Source: Pseudoalteromonas luteoviolacea H33-S
GTDB lineage: Bacteria; Pseudomonadota; Gammaproteobacteria; Enterobacterales; Alteromonadaceae
Assembly: GCF_001625695.1 (NCBI RefSeq)
Contig: NZ_AUXY01000098.1
Coordinates: 105,645-169,644, forward strand
Direction: 5' to 3'
Length of the DNA stretch: 64,000 bases
Positions 1-8,365 of the stretch are shown here, in pieces (position 1 is the first letter of the stretch; each line of letters begins with the position of its first letter). The notes beneath the pieces are model-generated. The model worked only from the letters and a program-made list of their open reading frames with translations, searched no databases and was not told the DNA's origin. Both the position numbers and the translations under genes were made by a program.

Positions 1-1875
1 GAAGATGCACTTAGGCTTTCTGAAATGTGTCAGCAGGCATTTTTCAAAATGAAATCCTTACCATTCCCAACGGTAGCTGCGATTCATGGTGCGGCTCTGG
101 GTGGCGGGCTAGAGTTTGCTTTGGCATGTGATTACCGAGTGTGTAGCAGCGATGATAAAACCAAACTTGGTTTACCTGAAGTACAGCTAGGTCTATTACC
201 GGGCGGTGGCGGTACACAAAGATTACCTAAACTGGTTGGTATTCAAAAAGCGCTTGAATGGATGTTAACAGGTAAGCAGGTTAGGGCGAAACAAGCGGCT
301 AAAGCGGGCTTGGTCGATGAAAGTGTACCGCAAAGTATATTGATGGAAGTGGCAGTTAAACTGGCCCGTAAAGGCAAGCCTAAAGGGCGTAAGCCAAAAC
401 TAGATAAGTTAAGTCAGCTGTTAGAATCAAATCCGTTTGGTCGCAACATCATTTTCAAAAAAGCGCAAGAGAATGTTGAGAAGAAAACGGGTGGTCATTA
501 CCCGGCTCCACTGGCCATTATCAAGGCTGTTCGCGCGTCTGTAGAGCTTGATGAACTAAAAGCATACAAAACGGAAGCAGAAGGGTTTGCTGATTTGGTG
601 ATGACAGAGGTCTCGCGTTCATTGCGTGGCATTTTCTTCGCAACAACAGAGATGAAAAAAGAGTGGCAAAGTGATGATGCCGCTAAAATCGAGCGAGCGG
701 CTGTGCTTGGTGGTGGTTTAATGGGCGCGGGTATCACGCATGTGAGTGCAGCCAAAGCAGGCGTGAGGGTGCGTATTAAAGACGTTGCGCATCAAGGTAT
801 CAGCAATGCACTTAACTATAGCTATAAGATCCTATCGAAAAAGCAAAAGCGCCGTATTTTATCTAAAGCGCAAATGCAATCTACGATGAACAGTATCACA
901 GGCACAACGGATTACAGTGGTTTTGAGCATATTGATATTGTGATTGAAGCGGTGTTTGAAGATCTTGCTTTAAAGCAAGGTATGGTGGCTGATATCGAGC
1001 GTGAATGTGCTGAGTCGACAATTTTTGCCAGTAATACTTCCTCATTACCGATTGCACAAATTGCTGAAAATGCAGCACGCCCTGAAAATGTGATTGGTTT
1101 ACATTACTTCTCTCCGGTAGAGAAAATGCCGTTGGTGGAAATCATTCCTCACGAAGGCACATCGGAAGAGACCATTGCAAAAACAGTTAATTTTGCGCGT
1201 AAGCAAGGTAAAACTCCTATTGTTGTAAAAGACAAAGCCGGATTTTATGTAAACAGAATTTTGGCCCCGTATGTGAACGAAGCTGCAAATCTTCTACTCG
1301 CCGGTGAGCCGATTGAAAAAATAGATCAAGCATTGGTTGAGTTTGGCTTCCCGGTCGGTCCGCTTGCGTTGCTTGACGAAGTTGGGATTGATATAGGTTC
1401 TAAGATTGCGCCTATTCTTGAAAAAGAGCTAGGAGCCCGCTTTAAGGCGCCTAATGCATTCGAGCGCTTGATTGAAAATAAGCGTCTTGGCAGAAAAACC
1501 GGCCGTGGTTTTTATACCTATGAAGGTAAAAAAGGCAAAAAGGTGGATGAGTCTGTTTATGATTTACTTGGGATCACCCAAGCACCTCGTTTAAATAAGC
1601 AAGAAATTGCCAACCGCTGTGTCTCGCAAATGCTTAATGAAGCATCACGTTGTTTAGATGAAGGCATTATTGCTTCAGCAAGAGATGGTGATATCGGGGC
1701 TATCTTCGGCATCGGTTTCCCGCCTTTCTTGGGCGGCCCGTTTAGCTACATGGATAAACGTGGCATTAATAAGGTGTGCTCAGAGCTATCTACTTATGCA
1801 ACCGAAAATGATGTTTTCACTCCTTCAGAACCGTTAAAAGCAAAAGCTGAAGCGGGTGAAGCTTACTATAGTTAA
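1..1875 (+). CDS. fadJ: Fatty-acid oxidation complex alpha subunit FadJ, 5'-truncated by window edge
   Basis: Bifunctional enoyl-CoA hydratase / L-3-hydroxyacyl-CoA dehydrogenase of beta-oxidation, cytoplasmic, acting with a FadI thiolase that should lie upstream. The frame is open from base 1, so about 80-90 N-terminal residues of a roughly 710-residue family member are missing; 624 are visible. The crotonase half shows GAALGGGLE and LPEVQLGLLPGGGGTQRLP, which carry the two catalytic glutamates. The dehydrogenase half begins near visible residue 235 with the NAD-binding AAVLGGGLMGAGI and has the His/Glu segment GLHYFSPVEKMPLVE. Wording around LTGKQVRAKQA and VPQSILMEVAVKLA matches FadJ better than FadB. 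A strong hairpin follows the stop codon. Confidence 0.95.
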   Translation, partial: EDALRLSEMCQQAFFKMKSLPFPTVAAIHGAALGGGLEFALACDYRVCSSDDKTKLGLPEVQLGLLPGGGGTQRLPKLVGIQKALEWMLTGKQVRAKQAAKAGLVDESVPQSILMEVAVKLARKGKPKGRKPKLDKLSQLLESNPFGRNIIFKKAQENVEKKTGGHYPAPLAIIKAVRASVELDELKAYKTEAEGFADLVMTEVSRSLRGIFFATTEMKKEWQSDDAAKIERAAVLGGGLMGAGITHVSAAKAGVRVRIKDVAHQGISNALNYSYKILSKKQKRRILSKAQMQSTMNSITGTTDYSGFEHIDIVIEAVFEDLALKQGMVADIERECAESTIFASNTSSLPIAQIAENAARPENVIGLHYFSPVEKMPLVEIIPHEGTSEETIAKTVNFARKQGKTPIVVKDKAGFYVNRILAPYVNEAANLLLAGEPIEKIDQALVEFGFPVGPLALLDEVGIDIGSKIAPILEKELGARFKAPNAFERLIENKRLGRKTGRGFYTYEGKKGKKVDESVYDLLGITQAPRLNKQEIANRCVSQMLNEASRCLDEGIIASARDGDIGAIFGIGFPPFLGGPFSYMDKRGINKVCSELSTYATENDVFTPSEPLKAKAEAGEAYYS

Positions 1876-1887
1876 TCTTCTTTACTT

Positions 1888-1927
1888 GGGAAAACACGAA
1901 AAACATTCGTGTTTTCCCTAATTTTTT
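1888..1927 (+). terminator. Rho-independent terminator of fadJ
   Basis: Perfect 13-bp stem (GGGAAAACACGAA with TTCGTGTTTTCCC) around a 5-nt loop, followed by TAATTTTTT, starting 13 bases after the fadJ stop. Confidence 0.85.
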
Positions 1928-2181
1928 CCCCTACCTGAATTCTCTCTGAATATTAATATTTTATTAAATGTGAAAAAGTCTTCCCGTTAACTTGTTATTT
2001 ACCGTTGTTTAACTTTTGTGTTTCTGGCTTGCTTGCTATTAAAAGATATTTAAAATCAATTGACTAAAGATTTTCAGTGCCATTTTAATCCGCCTTTTAG
2101 GTTGAATATTAATCATTGGCACAGTGTTTTTATTTGTATTATTTTTTACACAGCTTTATTTGTGTTGATAAAGGAATAAAA

Positions 2182-2412
2182 ATGAAAAAATTAAATTTGT
2201 TAATGGTTTTTGTACTTTTGTTTAGTACGTTTTATGCGGCGGCTGCTGATAAATATTACACAGCATATGGTGGCAGCGAAGCAAGTGCCACTACAAATGT
2301 TATCCGAGCTTGGAGAGAGGCGGCTAACTCCTCAAACACACCAACGAGTGTTCAATGTCAAAGAGTTGGTCTGGGCTCTGTATGGCAATGCACGGCACGT
2401 GGTTATGCGTAA
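2182..2412 (+). CDS. Small secreted cysteine-pair protein, tandem copy 1
   Basis: Unrecognised 76-residue exported protein. The start is the ATG preceded by AAGGAATAAAA. A signal peptide spans residues 1-22 (MKK, hydrophobic core, cleavage after YAAAA), leaving a mature chain of about 54 residues. The mature part has a central AxxxVIRAW segment and a C-terminal block with Cys59 and Cys70 (C-x10-C), WQC and final GYA. The same architecture recurs in the next two genes, so this is a local tandem family. Only one cysteine pair is present, so a single disulfide is likely once exported. Function is unknown; a secreted peptide effector, inhibitor or toxin is possible, but nothing in the sequence proves it. 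About 306 bases of AT-rich DNA separate it from fadJ. Confidence 0.8.
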   Translation: MKKLNLLMVFVLLFSTFYAAAADKYYTAYGGSEASATTNVIRAWREAANSSNTPTSVQCQRVGLGSVWQCTARGYA

Positions 2413-2648
2413 TGCAACTTGTGCGTTTTAAATTAACCGAGGTGTATATTCTTAGTTAATTTTATTCTACTTATAAAGTGCTCAGCAGCTTTAATCGTAG
2501 TCAAAATTTTTCATTCAAAGCTTAAAAGTCAAGTTTGAAAAAAGTGCGGCAATATAAGGCTTTTAGACATGCAGTTTACTCTAAAGTGCTATGTTGAAGA
2601 GTCGTATAGCCAAGTAAAAAAAGAAAGTTAATTCAAAAGGAATTTTAA

Positions 2649-2879
2649 ATGAAGTTATTAAATAAAATAGCAATTTCAACATTATTATTAGGGTCATGTG
2701 CGGTGTCTGCTAGTCAGAATTATTTTGAGATATATGCAGATGGTACAACTCAGGGACGGGCTCATCATAATGTTAAAGTAGCTTGGTGGTGGGTTACTCA
2801 ATCAGCAGGCATCCCTTCAATTAGATGCGAGCAAACGCGTGTAGATCGTTGGAGATGTTACGCTCGAGTATATAGATAG
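2649..2879 (+). CDS. Small secreted cysteine-pair protein, tandem copy 2
   Basis: Paralogue of the preceding gene, 76 residues, start preceded by AAAAGGAATTTTAA. The signal sequence runs to about residue 22 (cleavage near VSAS); LLGSC at residues 13-17 also resembles a lipobox, so lipidation at Cys17 cannot be excluded. The mature part keeps the family pattern: aromatic-rich start (NYFEIYADG), NVKVAWWW, IPSIRC at Cys60 and WRC at Cys70 (C-x9-C). The C-terminus is ARVYR rather than GYA. It is more basic and Trp-rich than copies 1 and 3, consistent with diversification after duplication. No other family is recognised. Confidence 0.75.
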   Translation: MKLLNKIAISTLLLGSCAVSASQNYFEIYADGTTQGRAHHNVKVAWWWVTQSAGIPSIRCEQTRVDRWRCYARVYR

Positions 2880-2952
2880 AACGGTCATATATTTAACTTT
2901 GAACTGAAAGCGTTTTTTCCTAAAAACTATCGTATGGCAGGTTGTGACGTAA

Positions 2953-3069
2953 TGGGATGTAAGCTTAAACATATTTAGGAATGTCATTCCATTGAATATC
3001 AGACGAGTAAAAAGCTGGATATTTAAAACCGGTCCTGAATGGACATGTTATGCGTCAGGGTATGCATGA
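2953..3069 (+). pseudogene. Decayed 3' end of a fourth cysteine-pair gene copy
   Basis: This frame opens after a TAA and reads NVIPLNIRR...KTGPEWTCYASGYA before a stop. The end aligns with the C-terminus of the neighbouring paralogues (IP..C....G.GWQC.A.GYA), but the first cysteine is replaced by Arg and the spacing is longer. There is no signal peptide, start codon or ribosome site in frame. The bases upstream no longer resemble the family. Best read as a degenerate paralogue. Confidence 0.6.
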
Positions 3070-3154
3070 CCATTAAATTATTTTAGTAGCTTAATATTTT
3101 TAAGTAGTTATTAGGGAGGTTTTAAATCTCCAAAAGAGTTATATTTAAAGGAAT

Positions 3155-3424
3155 ATGAAATTGAAATTAGTAAAATTAATAGGTCTTTGTGCTGGATTAT
3201 GTTTGTCAACAAGCTATGTAAATGCAAAGCCCTCTGAAACTCATACAATTAAACCAGCTGGGTACGTGTCAGCTTCTGCTTTTGGTTACAGCGAATCAAA
3301 TGCTACGCAAATTGTCATTGCAGCTTGGCAGAAAAAAGCTGGCTCTTCGAAAATCCCATTCTATAGATGCCAATACATAGGTGTTGGGCCTGGTTGGCAA
3401 TGCAGAGCCTGGGGTTATGCTTAA
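3155..3424 (+). CDS. Small secreted cysteine-pair protein, tandem copy 3
   Basis: Third intact paralogue, 89 residues, start preceded by TTTAAAGGAAT. Signal peptide of about 24 residues with cleavage after VNA. The mature part is longer at its N-terminus (KPSETHTIKPAG) and then follows the family: GYSESNAT, IVIAAW, SSKIPFYRC (Cys72), GVGPGWQC (Cys83, C-x10-C), RAWGYA end. Each copy has its own ribosome site and is separated by 85-275 bases, so separate promoters are likely. A hairpin terminator follows. Function unknown. Confidence 0.8.
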   Translation: MKLKLVKLIGLCAGLCLSTSYVNAKPSETHTIKPAGYVSASAFGYSESNATQIVIAAWQKKAGSSKIPFYRCQYIGVGPGWQCRAWGYA

Positions 3425-3447
3425 CTCTGAACCAGCTTCCATTATAT

Positions 3448-3476
3448 AGAGAGCTACTTATGTAGCTCTCTTTTTT
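3448..3476. terminator. Terminator between convergent copy 3 and the S8 protease gene
   Basis: 10-bp perfect stem (AGAGAGCTAC / GTAGCTCTCT), TTAT loop, then a T-run on the + strand. It lies between the + strand copy 3 stop and the - strand protease stop. Confidence 0.85.
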
Positions 3477-3479
3477 GGA

Positions 3480-5321
3480 TTAGTGACCGTAGAACGTGAT
3501 GCTCCAACCAGTCAACTGGCCCGGTTTAGTGTTGTTAGGCTGCACTTTGTCACTACGCTGTGGTGTAACTGTCAGTGAGTTTTCAACAAACTTACCTGTG
3601 CCAAGGTCATATACTCGCTCAGACCAAGCGTCTTTAGCGTTTGTATCGATAATGCGAAGTTTCCAATCACCTTTTGCAGACTCACCATAGAAGTGGTTTG
3701 ACAGAATAACGTTACCGTTGAACTTATTACCTTCGATATCAGTACCCGCAGTTAAAATAACGCTACGTGTGTTGCTTGGAGAGATAAGCTCAATTGATAA
3801 ATCGCCTAGGCGGTCATGTTCTAAGTCTAGGTGTACTCTTACACCTTCTACAGTTAGGTTTTCTGTTTGAGTATGAACAGACTCGGTACCAGAGAAATCA
3901 CCATCGTAAATGAATGCATCAGCAGCAACTGGCACATCGTACGATTTGATTTGTAAATCCCCAAGGATTGGACCTGTTAGCAATGCTTTTTCAACCGCTG
4001 CATCAACATTTACTAGACCAAAACCATAATCATAATGGAATGCGTGACCTGCGCCGTTAACCTGCCAGCTAGGAATGGCTTCGTAGTCACCAATCATACG
4101 TGGTTTTGCATCTGCATCTACTTTTGTAGCAGTTGTGATCATCAGGTGTCTAACATCACGCCATGAAAGCTGGTGGTTCGCTGACATAATTAGGGCAACT
4201 GCGCCAGAAAGTGCAGGGGCTGCAGCAGACGTACCATTCATATTAAACGCGTACATTGGGTTTTCACACTGTGCTTCTGTTGCATCAGTACACCATTTTG
4301 GTAACGCTGTCGTTACAGTTGCTGGGCTATAGCGGCCCCACTCACCAGCTGGTGCCGTAAGTAATACAGCTGAACCACCTGTAGAGTATGCAGCAAGGTT
4401 ACCTTTAGCATTTAATGCAGAAACTGTTAGGTTCCAGAAGTTGGCGTTAGTTGGATCTGCAATTGAAGCATCATATGCAGGTAGTGCATAACCATTCGGG
4501 TAGATAAGGGTAAGAAGGCCATTATCTCTATCTAACCAGCGGCCACCAATGTAGTGGCTGTTACCAGCTGATTTAACCGCCATTGCACCACGACCACCGT
4601 GACTTTCAGTTACAGCTTTTTTAGTCACATTATCGATATTATCGAAGAAACCACGATAATCGCCATAAATGCTAGCATCAGAGAATGCATAACCAATACT
4701 TTGGTTAATAACGCGTGCATCTGTATGCTTGTTCATCGGTGCAACAGCACCATCCATATCCATTACGGCACGAATTGCAACGTCACGACCTACGTAGTTA
4801 CGTTCATTACCAATTAAATTAGCACCTGTTAATGTTGCAGCAGGAGCAACACCACGGCCACCTTGACCATTATATGCAGCAGCTGCAGCAATACCTGCTA
4901 CTTTAGTGCCATGGTCGTCAATCGTTAGACGACCTCTAGAGAAGTACTGATAAATATATGGGTCAGGGTTAAGTACATCACCTTGTGCCATATTTGGTGC
5001 AAGGTCCGGGTGGTAAGTAGCAAGGCCGTCATCAATAACAGCAATGTTGATACCTTGGCCTAAAATACCACGGCGATGTGTGAAATCGAGGTTTAAGTCA
5101 ATACCAGCTACGCCCGGAGTGATGGCACCAGCATGTTGGCCATTGTTCTGTAAATGCCACTGATGTACCACAAGTGGATCACCACCAGCTAGTTGATATG
5201 TATATTCCCATACATGTTTTGATGGGTCATATTCTTGAGCACTGTTATCAAATGTTTGCGCGTTTGCTTGACCAAGTGCTAGTAGTAAACCAGCAGTCAC
5301 TATATTCAATTTATTATTCAT
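3480..5321 (-). CDS. Secreted S8 (subtilisin/kexin-type) serine protease with C-terminal P domain
   Basis: Exported endopeptidase, 613 residues. Signal peptide to about residue 21 (cleavage after ANA). The subtilase triad is intact: Asp97 in AVIDDG, His137 in DDHGTKVAG, Ser365 in NGTSAAAP, with oxyanion Asn254 in SAGN. Residues from about 455 to the end form a proprotein-convertase P domain (DLEHDRLGDLSIELISPS, GDWKLRI, LTGWSITFYG). The Asp-rich loop after the catalytic Asp and the P domain place it with kexin-like bacterial proteases rather than classical subtilisins. There is little room for a long pro-domain (about 75 residues before the catalytic core). It is convergent with the small cysteine-pair genes and has its own upstream region. 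A nutritional or toxin-type secreted protease fits; the substrate cannot be told from sequence. Confidence 0.93.
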   Translation of the reverse strand: MNNKLNIVTAGLLLALGQANAQTFDNSAQEYDPSKHVWEYTYQLAGGDPLVVHQWHLQNNGQHAGAITPGVAGIDLNLDFTHRRGILGQGINIAVIDDGLATYHPDLAPNMAQGDVLNPDPYIYQYFSRGRLTIDDHGTKVAGIAAAAAYNGQGGRGVAPAATLTGANLIGNERNYVGRDVAIRAVMDMDGAVAPMNKHTDARVINQSIGYAFSDASIYGDYRGFFDNIDNVTKKAVTESHGGRGAMAVKSAGNSHYIGGRWLDRDNGLLTLIYPNGYALPAYDASIADPTNANFWNLTVSALNAKGNLAAYSTGGSAVLLTAPAGEWGRYSPATVTTALPKWCTDATEAQCENPMYAFNMNGTSAAAPALSGAVALIMSANHQLSWRDVRHLMITTATKVDADAKPRMIGDYEAIPSWQVNGAGHAFHYDYGFGLVNVDAAVEKALLTGPILGDLQIKSYDVPVAADAFIYDGDFSGTESVHTQTENLTVEGVRVHLDLEHDRLGDLSIELISPSNTRSVILTAGTDIEGNKFNGNVILSNHFYGESAKGDWKLRIIDTNAKDAWSERVYDLGTGKFVENSLTVTPQRSDKVQPNNTKPGQLTGWSITFYGH

Positions 5322-5664
5322 TATTTTTCCGCTTTATTAAAAGTGTTCAATTAATCAAACTAGGAATATTTTAAAAAATAACACTTGCGCGCAAAAATTT
5401 TACTTTTATGCATCTTGTTGTATCAATTGTTTTATGAAATTAACCAAAAAAGGGTGTGAAACGAGAGTAGACCTGTCTGATTTTTGTTTAGTTCAGCCGA
5501 TCTAAAAGATATGTAATGAAGAGAAGAAACTGATCTTTATGAGTTTTAAGCCTGTATTAATGACTATCTTGGAATGTAAGTCTATGTAAAGTTTATTGTG
5601 CCGTTGCAAACCTGCACAGTAAACTAAAATAGTAATCTAGAGTAAAGCCGATAGGAATATAATA
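5322..5664. other. Divergent intergenic region, protease / efflux operon
   Basis: 343 bases holding the promoters of both divergent units. A perfect palindrome TTGCGCGCAA lies at 5385-5394 on the protease side, and AT-rich -10-like stretches are present. I see no gene and cannot place either promoter with confidence. Confidence 0.5.
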
Positions 5665-7056
5665 ATGTGGCTAAAAACTTCGCTTGTAGCAGTCTTGCCA
5701 GCGCTGTTATTAGGCTGTCAAGCGACAAGTCAAATTGATAGCGACTACCTCTCAAACATTCAGTCCCCAGAATCATGGCAACACAAACATACTACAGGTG
5801 AAGTAAGTATGAATTGGTTGCAGCAGCTTACCAACGCGCAAGTACATGGCTTAGTTTCATTAGCATTAGAAAACAACTTAAATTTACAACGCAAATCAAT
5901 GGATGTTGAAGCTGCACAGCAGCAGCTTATTAGCAGTGGAAGCGCGTTGTGGCCAACATTATCAATTGACCTAGACAGTAGTCGGCGCAAATCAACATCA
6001 GAACAGTATTCTACAGGGCATTCTTTGGCGCTGAGTATGAATTATGAATTGGACTTGTGGGGTAAGTTAAGCGATGAAGCGCGTCAAGCCAATCTGAATG
6101 TGATGGCTAGTATGGCAGAGTACAAGCAGCAAACTTATGGTTTAGTTGCAGACGTGGTTGTAAGCTGGTTTGCTGTGATTGAGGGTAAAACGCAAAAAAC
6201 TTTATTGGAACGCCGTTTGGAAGTAGTAGAGCAAAACCTCGATATTATTGAGTCAGGCTACAAGCAAGGTCTCAATAGTGCTTTAGATGTGTATCTTGCT
6301 CGGACTGAGTTGAGCAATGAGCAAGCTAAGTTGGCGCAACAAGAGACGCTTGTAACGACCACAATACGTAAGCTTGAACGGTTAGTGGGTGAGTATCCCA
6401 GCGGCTTACTGGCGGTTAATGCGCAGTTGCCCTTACTTGAGTCAGCAATTTCTCTCGGGGTGCCCTCGATGCTTCTTACAAGGAAACCAGCACTTATGGC
6501 TAGCTGGTATCAGTTATTGGCGCAAGACGCGGCACTAGCATATGCCCATAAACAGCGCTTTCCTAGTATTAACATCAGCGCCAGTTATGGTTCTGGTGGA
6601 GAGCAATTATCGGATGCATTTTCATTCTCTGCCGCTGGTTGGTCTCTCATATCAGGTATATCTGCGCCACTTTTTAATGCTGGTAATCTCGCCGCCAGGG
6701 AAGAGCTAGCTAGAATCGAGTTAAAGTCCAAAGAATTGATGTACTTAAATAGCCTTCAAGATGCTTTTGCAGCCGTAGAAAACGGTATTAGCAAAGAAGC
6801 ATCTTTGAAGAGGCGCTATGAGGAAACGCTGGTAGCTCAGAAAAATGCACAATTAGCAGAGCAGTTGTCGTTTGAGCAGTATCAAAAAGGTCTAGTCAGT
6901 TACACCACAGTACTTGATGCTCAAAAGCGGTCATTTGACGCGCAAAGCAGCCTTATTTCAATAAAAAACGAGTTGATTAAAAATCGTGTAGAACTCCATC
7001 TTGCACTTGGTGGTGATTTTCAACAGACAGAGGAAGTAAGCAATGACATTAGCTAA
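5665..7056 (+). CDS. RND efflux outer-membrane factor, TolC/OprM (NodT) family lipoprotein
   Basis: Outer-membrane channel of a tripartite efflux pump, 463 residues, the usual length for OprM-type factors. The N-terminus ends in the lipobox LLLGC, with Cys18 as the lipidation site. Two outer-membrane efflux repeats follow, rich in alanine and glutamine heptads (LALENNLNLQRKSMDVEAAQ; SAGWSLISGISAPLFNAG, with the typical PLFN.G). It is the first gene of a three-gene operon and its end overlaps the adaptor start by 14 bases. The ribosome site is GATAGGAATATAATA. The pump substrate is not evident. Confidence 0.93.
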   Translation: MWLKTSLVAVLPALLLGCQATSQIDSDYLSNIQSPESWQHKHTTGEVSMNWLQQLTNAQVHGLVSLALENNLNLQRKSMDVEAAQQQLISSGSALWPTLSIDLDSSRRKSTSEQYSTGHSLALSMNYELDLWGKLSDEARQANLNVMASMAEYKQQTYGLVADVVVSWFAVIEGKTQKTLLERRLEVVEQNLDIIESGYKQGLNSALDVYLARTELSNEQAKLAQQETLVTTTIRKLERLVGEYPSGLLAVNAQLPLLESAISLGVPSMLLTRKPALMASWYQLLAQDAALAYAHKQRFPSINISASYGSGGEQLSDAFSFSAAGWSLISGISAPLFNAGNLAAREELARIELKSKELMYLNSLQDAFAAVENGISKEASLKRRYEETLVAQKNAQLAEQLSFEQYQKGLVSYTTVLDAQKRSFDAQSSLISIKNELIKNRVELHLALGGDFQQTEEVSNDIS

Positions 7057-8365
7057 GCGATTGATTTTACCTGCAGCGATACTTGCTGTGTCTGTTTTAT
7101 TGGTGGTATTGATTTCTTCCAACCCTCCTCAGTCTGCAAGAGGGAAGGGAAAGCCGCAGGCGAAAATGGTAGTCGATTTTGTAGAGCTTGAAGCCATGCA
7201 ATTCACCATGGAAATAGAGAGTTATGGTTTGGTTCAGCCTAGAACACAGAGCATGCTGGTGGCACAGGTTTCAGGGGAGATAAGTTTTGTCAGTGATAAC
7301 TTTAGAGATGGTGGTTTTTTTGAAAAAGGTGAAGTATTACTGCAAATTGATGAAAGGGATTATGTAGCAGAAGTGCAGGTTGCTAAAGCGACACTATTAA
7401 ACGCCGAACAGGGTTTACTCGAAGAAGAGGCCAGAGGCAAGCAAGCCCTTGTTGATTGGAAGCGCTTGGGGGATGGCAGTGAAGCCAGTGAATTGGTACT
7501 CAGAAAGCCTCAATTAGCGGCGCAACAAGCAAATGTATTGTCTGCAAAAGCGAAATTGGCAAAAGCCGAACTAGCGCTTGAACGAACGCGTTTAGTTGCG
7601 CCTTTTGATGGTCGTATATTGACTAAAAAAGTTGACTTAGGGCAAGTGGTTTCGAGTAATAGTCAGCTTGCACAAATATACGCAACAGATTACGTAGAAA
7701 TCAGATTACCCATAAACAACCGAGATTTGGCGTTTATGCGCTTACCGGAGCACTTTAGAGATGGGGAAATCAATGCGCCTGCACCCGATGTTCAGTTACG
7801 CTCTGATTTAGTGAAAAAGCAAAGCTGGCATGGCAAAATTGTGCGAACTGAAGGCGCAATTAGCGAACTCTCTCAACAACTATATGTGGTTGCACAAATA
7901 GATGACCCCTTCTCAGTGAAACAAAAAAGTGACTTTGCAATTAAAATAGGTCAGTACGTCACAGCAAAAATTACCGGTAGAACGCTTACAAATGCGATAA
8001 CTATCCCAAGTAGTGCAATCTATCAAGGTAGTTATGTGTATGTACTTGATGAGCAAGACTTGCTGATGCGAAAGGATATTTCTATTGCTTGGCAAAATGA
8101 TGAATTGGCTATTGTCGACGCGGGTGTCGCAGCAGGTATGCGTTTAGTTACAACGCCATTAGGACAAGTAAGCTCAGGAACACAGGTATCATTAAACAAT
8201 CAACCGTCACAAGACATTGAACGGCCTCAAGCTGAGGAGTCCCAGTGGCAACAACTATCAGACAAGCAAAAAAGTAGGTTAAAAAAAATAGCAGCAGAGC
8301 GTGGCGTGACGGTTGAGCAAGTGCTAACAGAGCGAGCGCAAAAAACGCAGGAGACAGGAATATGA
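7043..8365 (+). CDS. RND efflux periplasmic adaptor subunit (membrane fusion protein)
   Basis: Periplasmic adaptor that links the inner-membrane pump to the outer-membrane channel, 440 residues. An N-terminal membrane anchor covers residues 8-26. A lipoyl half (SMLVAQVSGEISFV ... KGEVLLQID), a coiled-coil hairpin rich in Ala/Glu/Lys, the second lipoyl half with RTRLVAPFDGRILTK, and beta-barrel strands follow in the standard order. The last 45 residues are charged and helical (KQKSRLKKIAAERGVTVEQV), an extension beyond the usual fold. Tightly coupled: 14-base overlap with the outer-membrane gene and 4-base overlap with the permease gene. Confidence 0.93.
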   Translation: MTLAKRLILPAAILAVSVLLVVLISSNPPQSARGKGKPQAKMVVDFVELEAMQFTMEIESYGLVQPRTQSMLVAQVSGEISFVSDNFRDGGFFEKGEVLLQIDERDYVAEVQVAKATLLNAEQGLLEEEARGKQALVDWKRLGDGSEASELVLRKPQLAAQQANVLSAKAKLAKAELALERTRLVAPFDGRILTKKVDLGQVVSSNSQLAQIYATDYVEIRLPINNRDLAFMRLPEHFRDGEINAPAPDVQLRSDLVKKQSWHGKIVRTEGAISELSQQLYVVAQIDDPFSVKQKSDFAIKIGQYVTAKITGRTLTNAITIPSSAIYQGSYVYVLDEQDLLMRKDISIAWQNDELAIVDAGVAAGMRLVTTPLGQVSSGTQVSLNNQPSQDIERPQAEESQWQQLSDKQKSRLKKIAAERGVTVEQVLTERAQKTQETGI

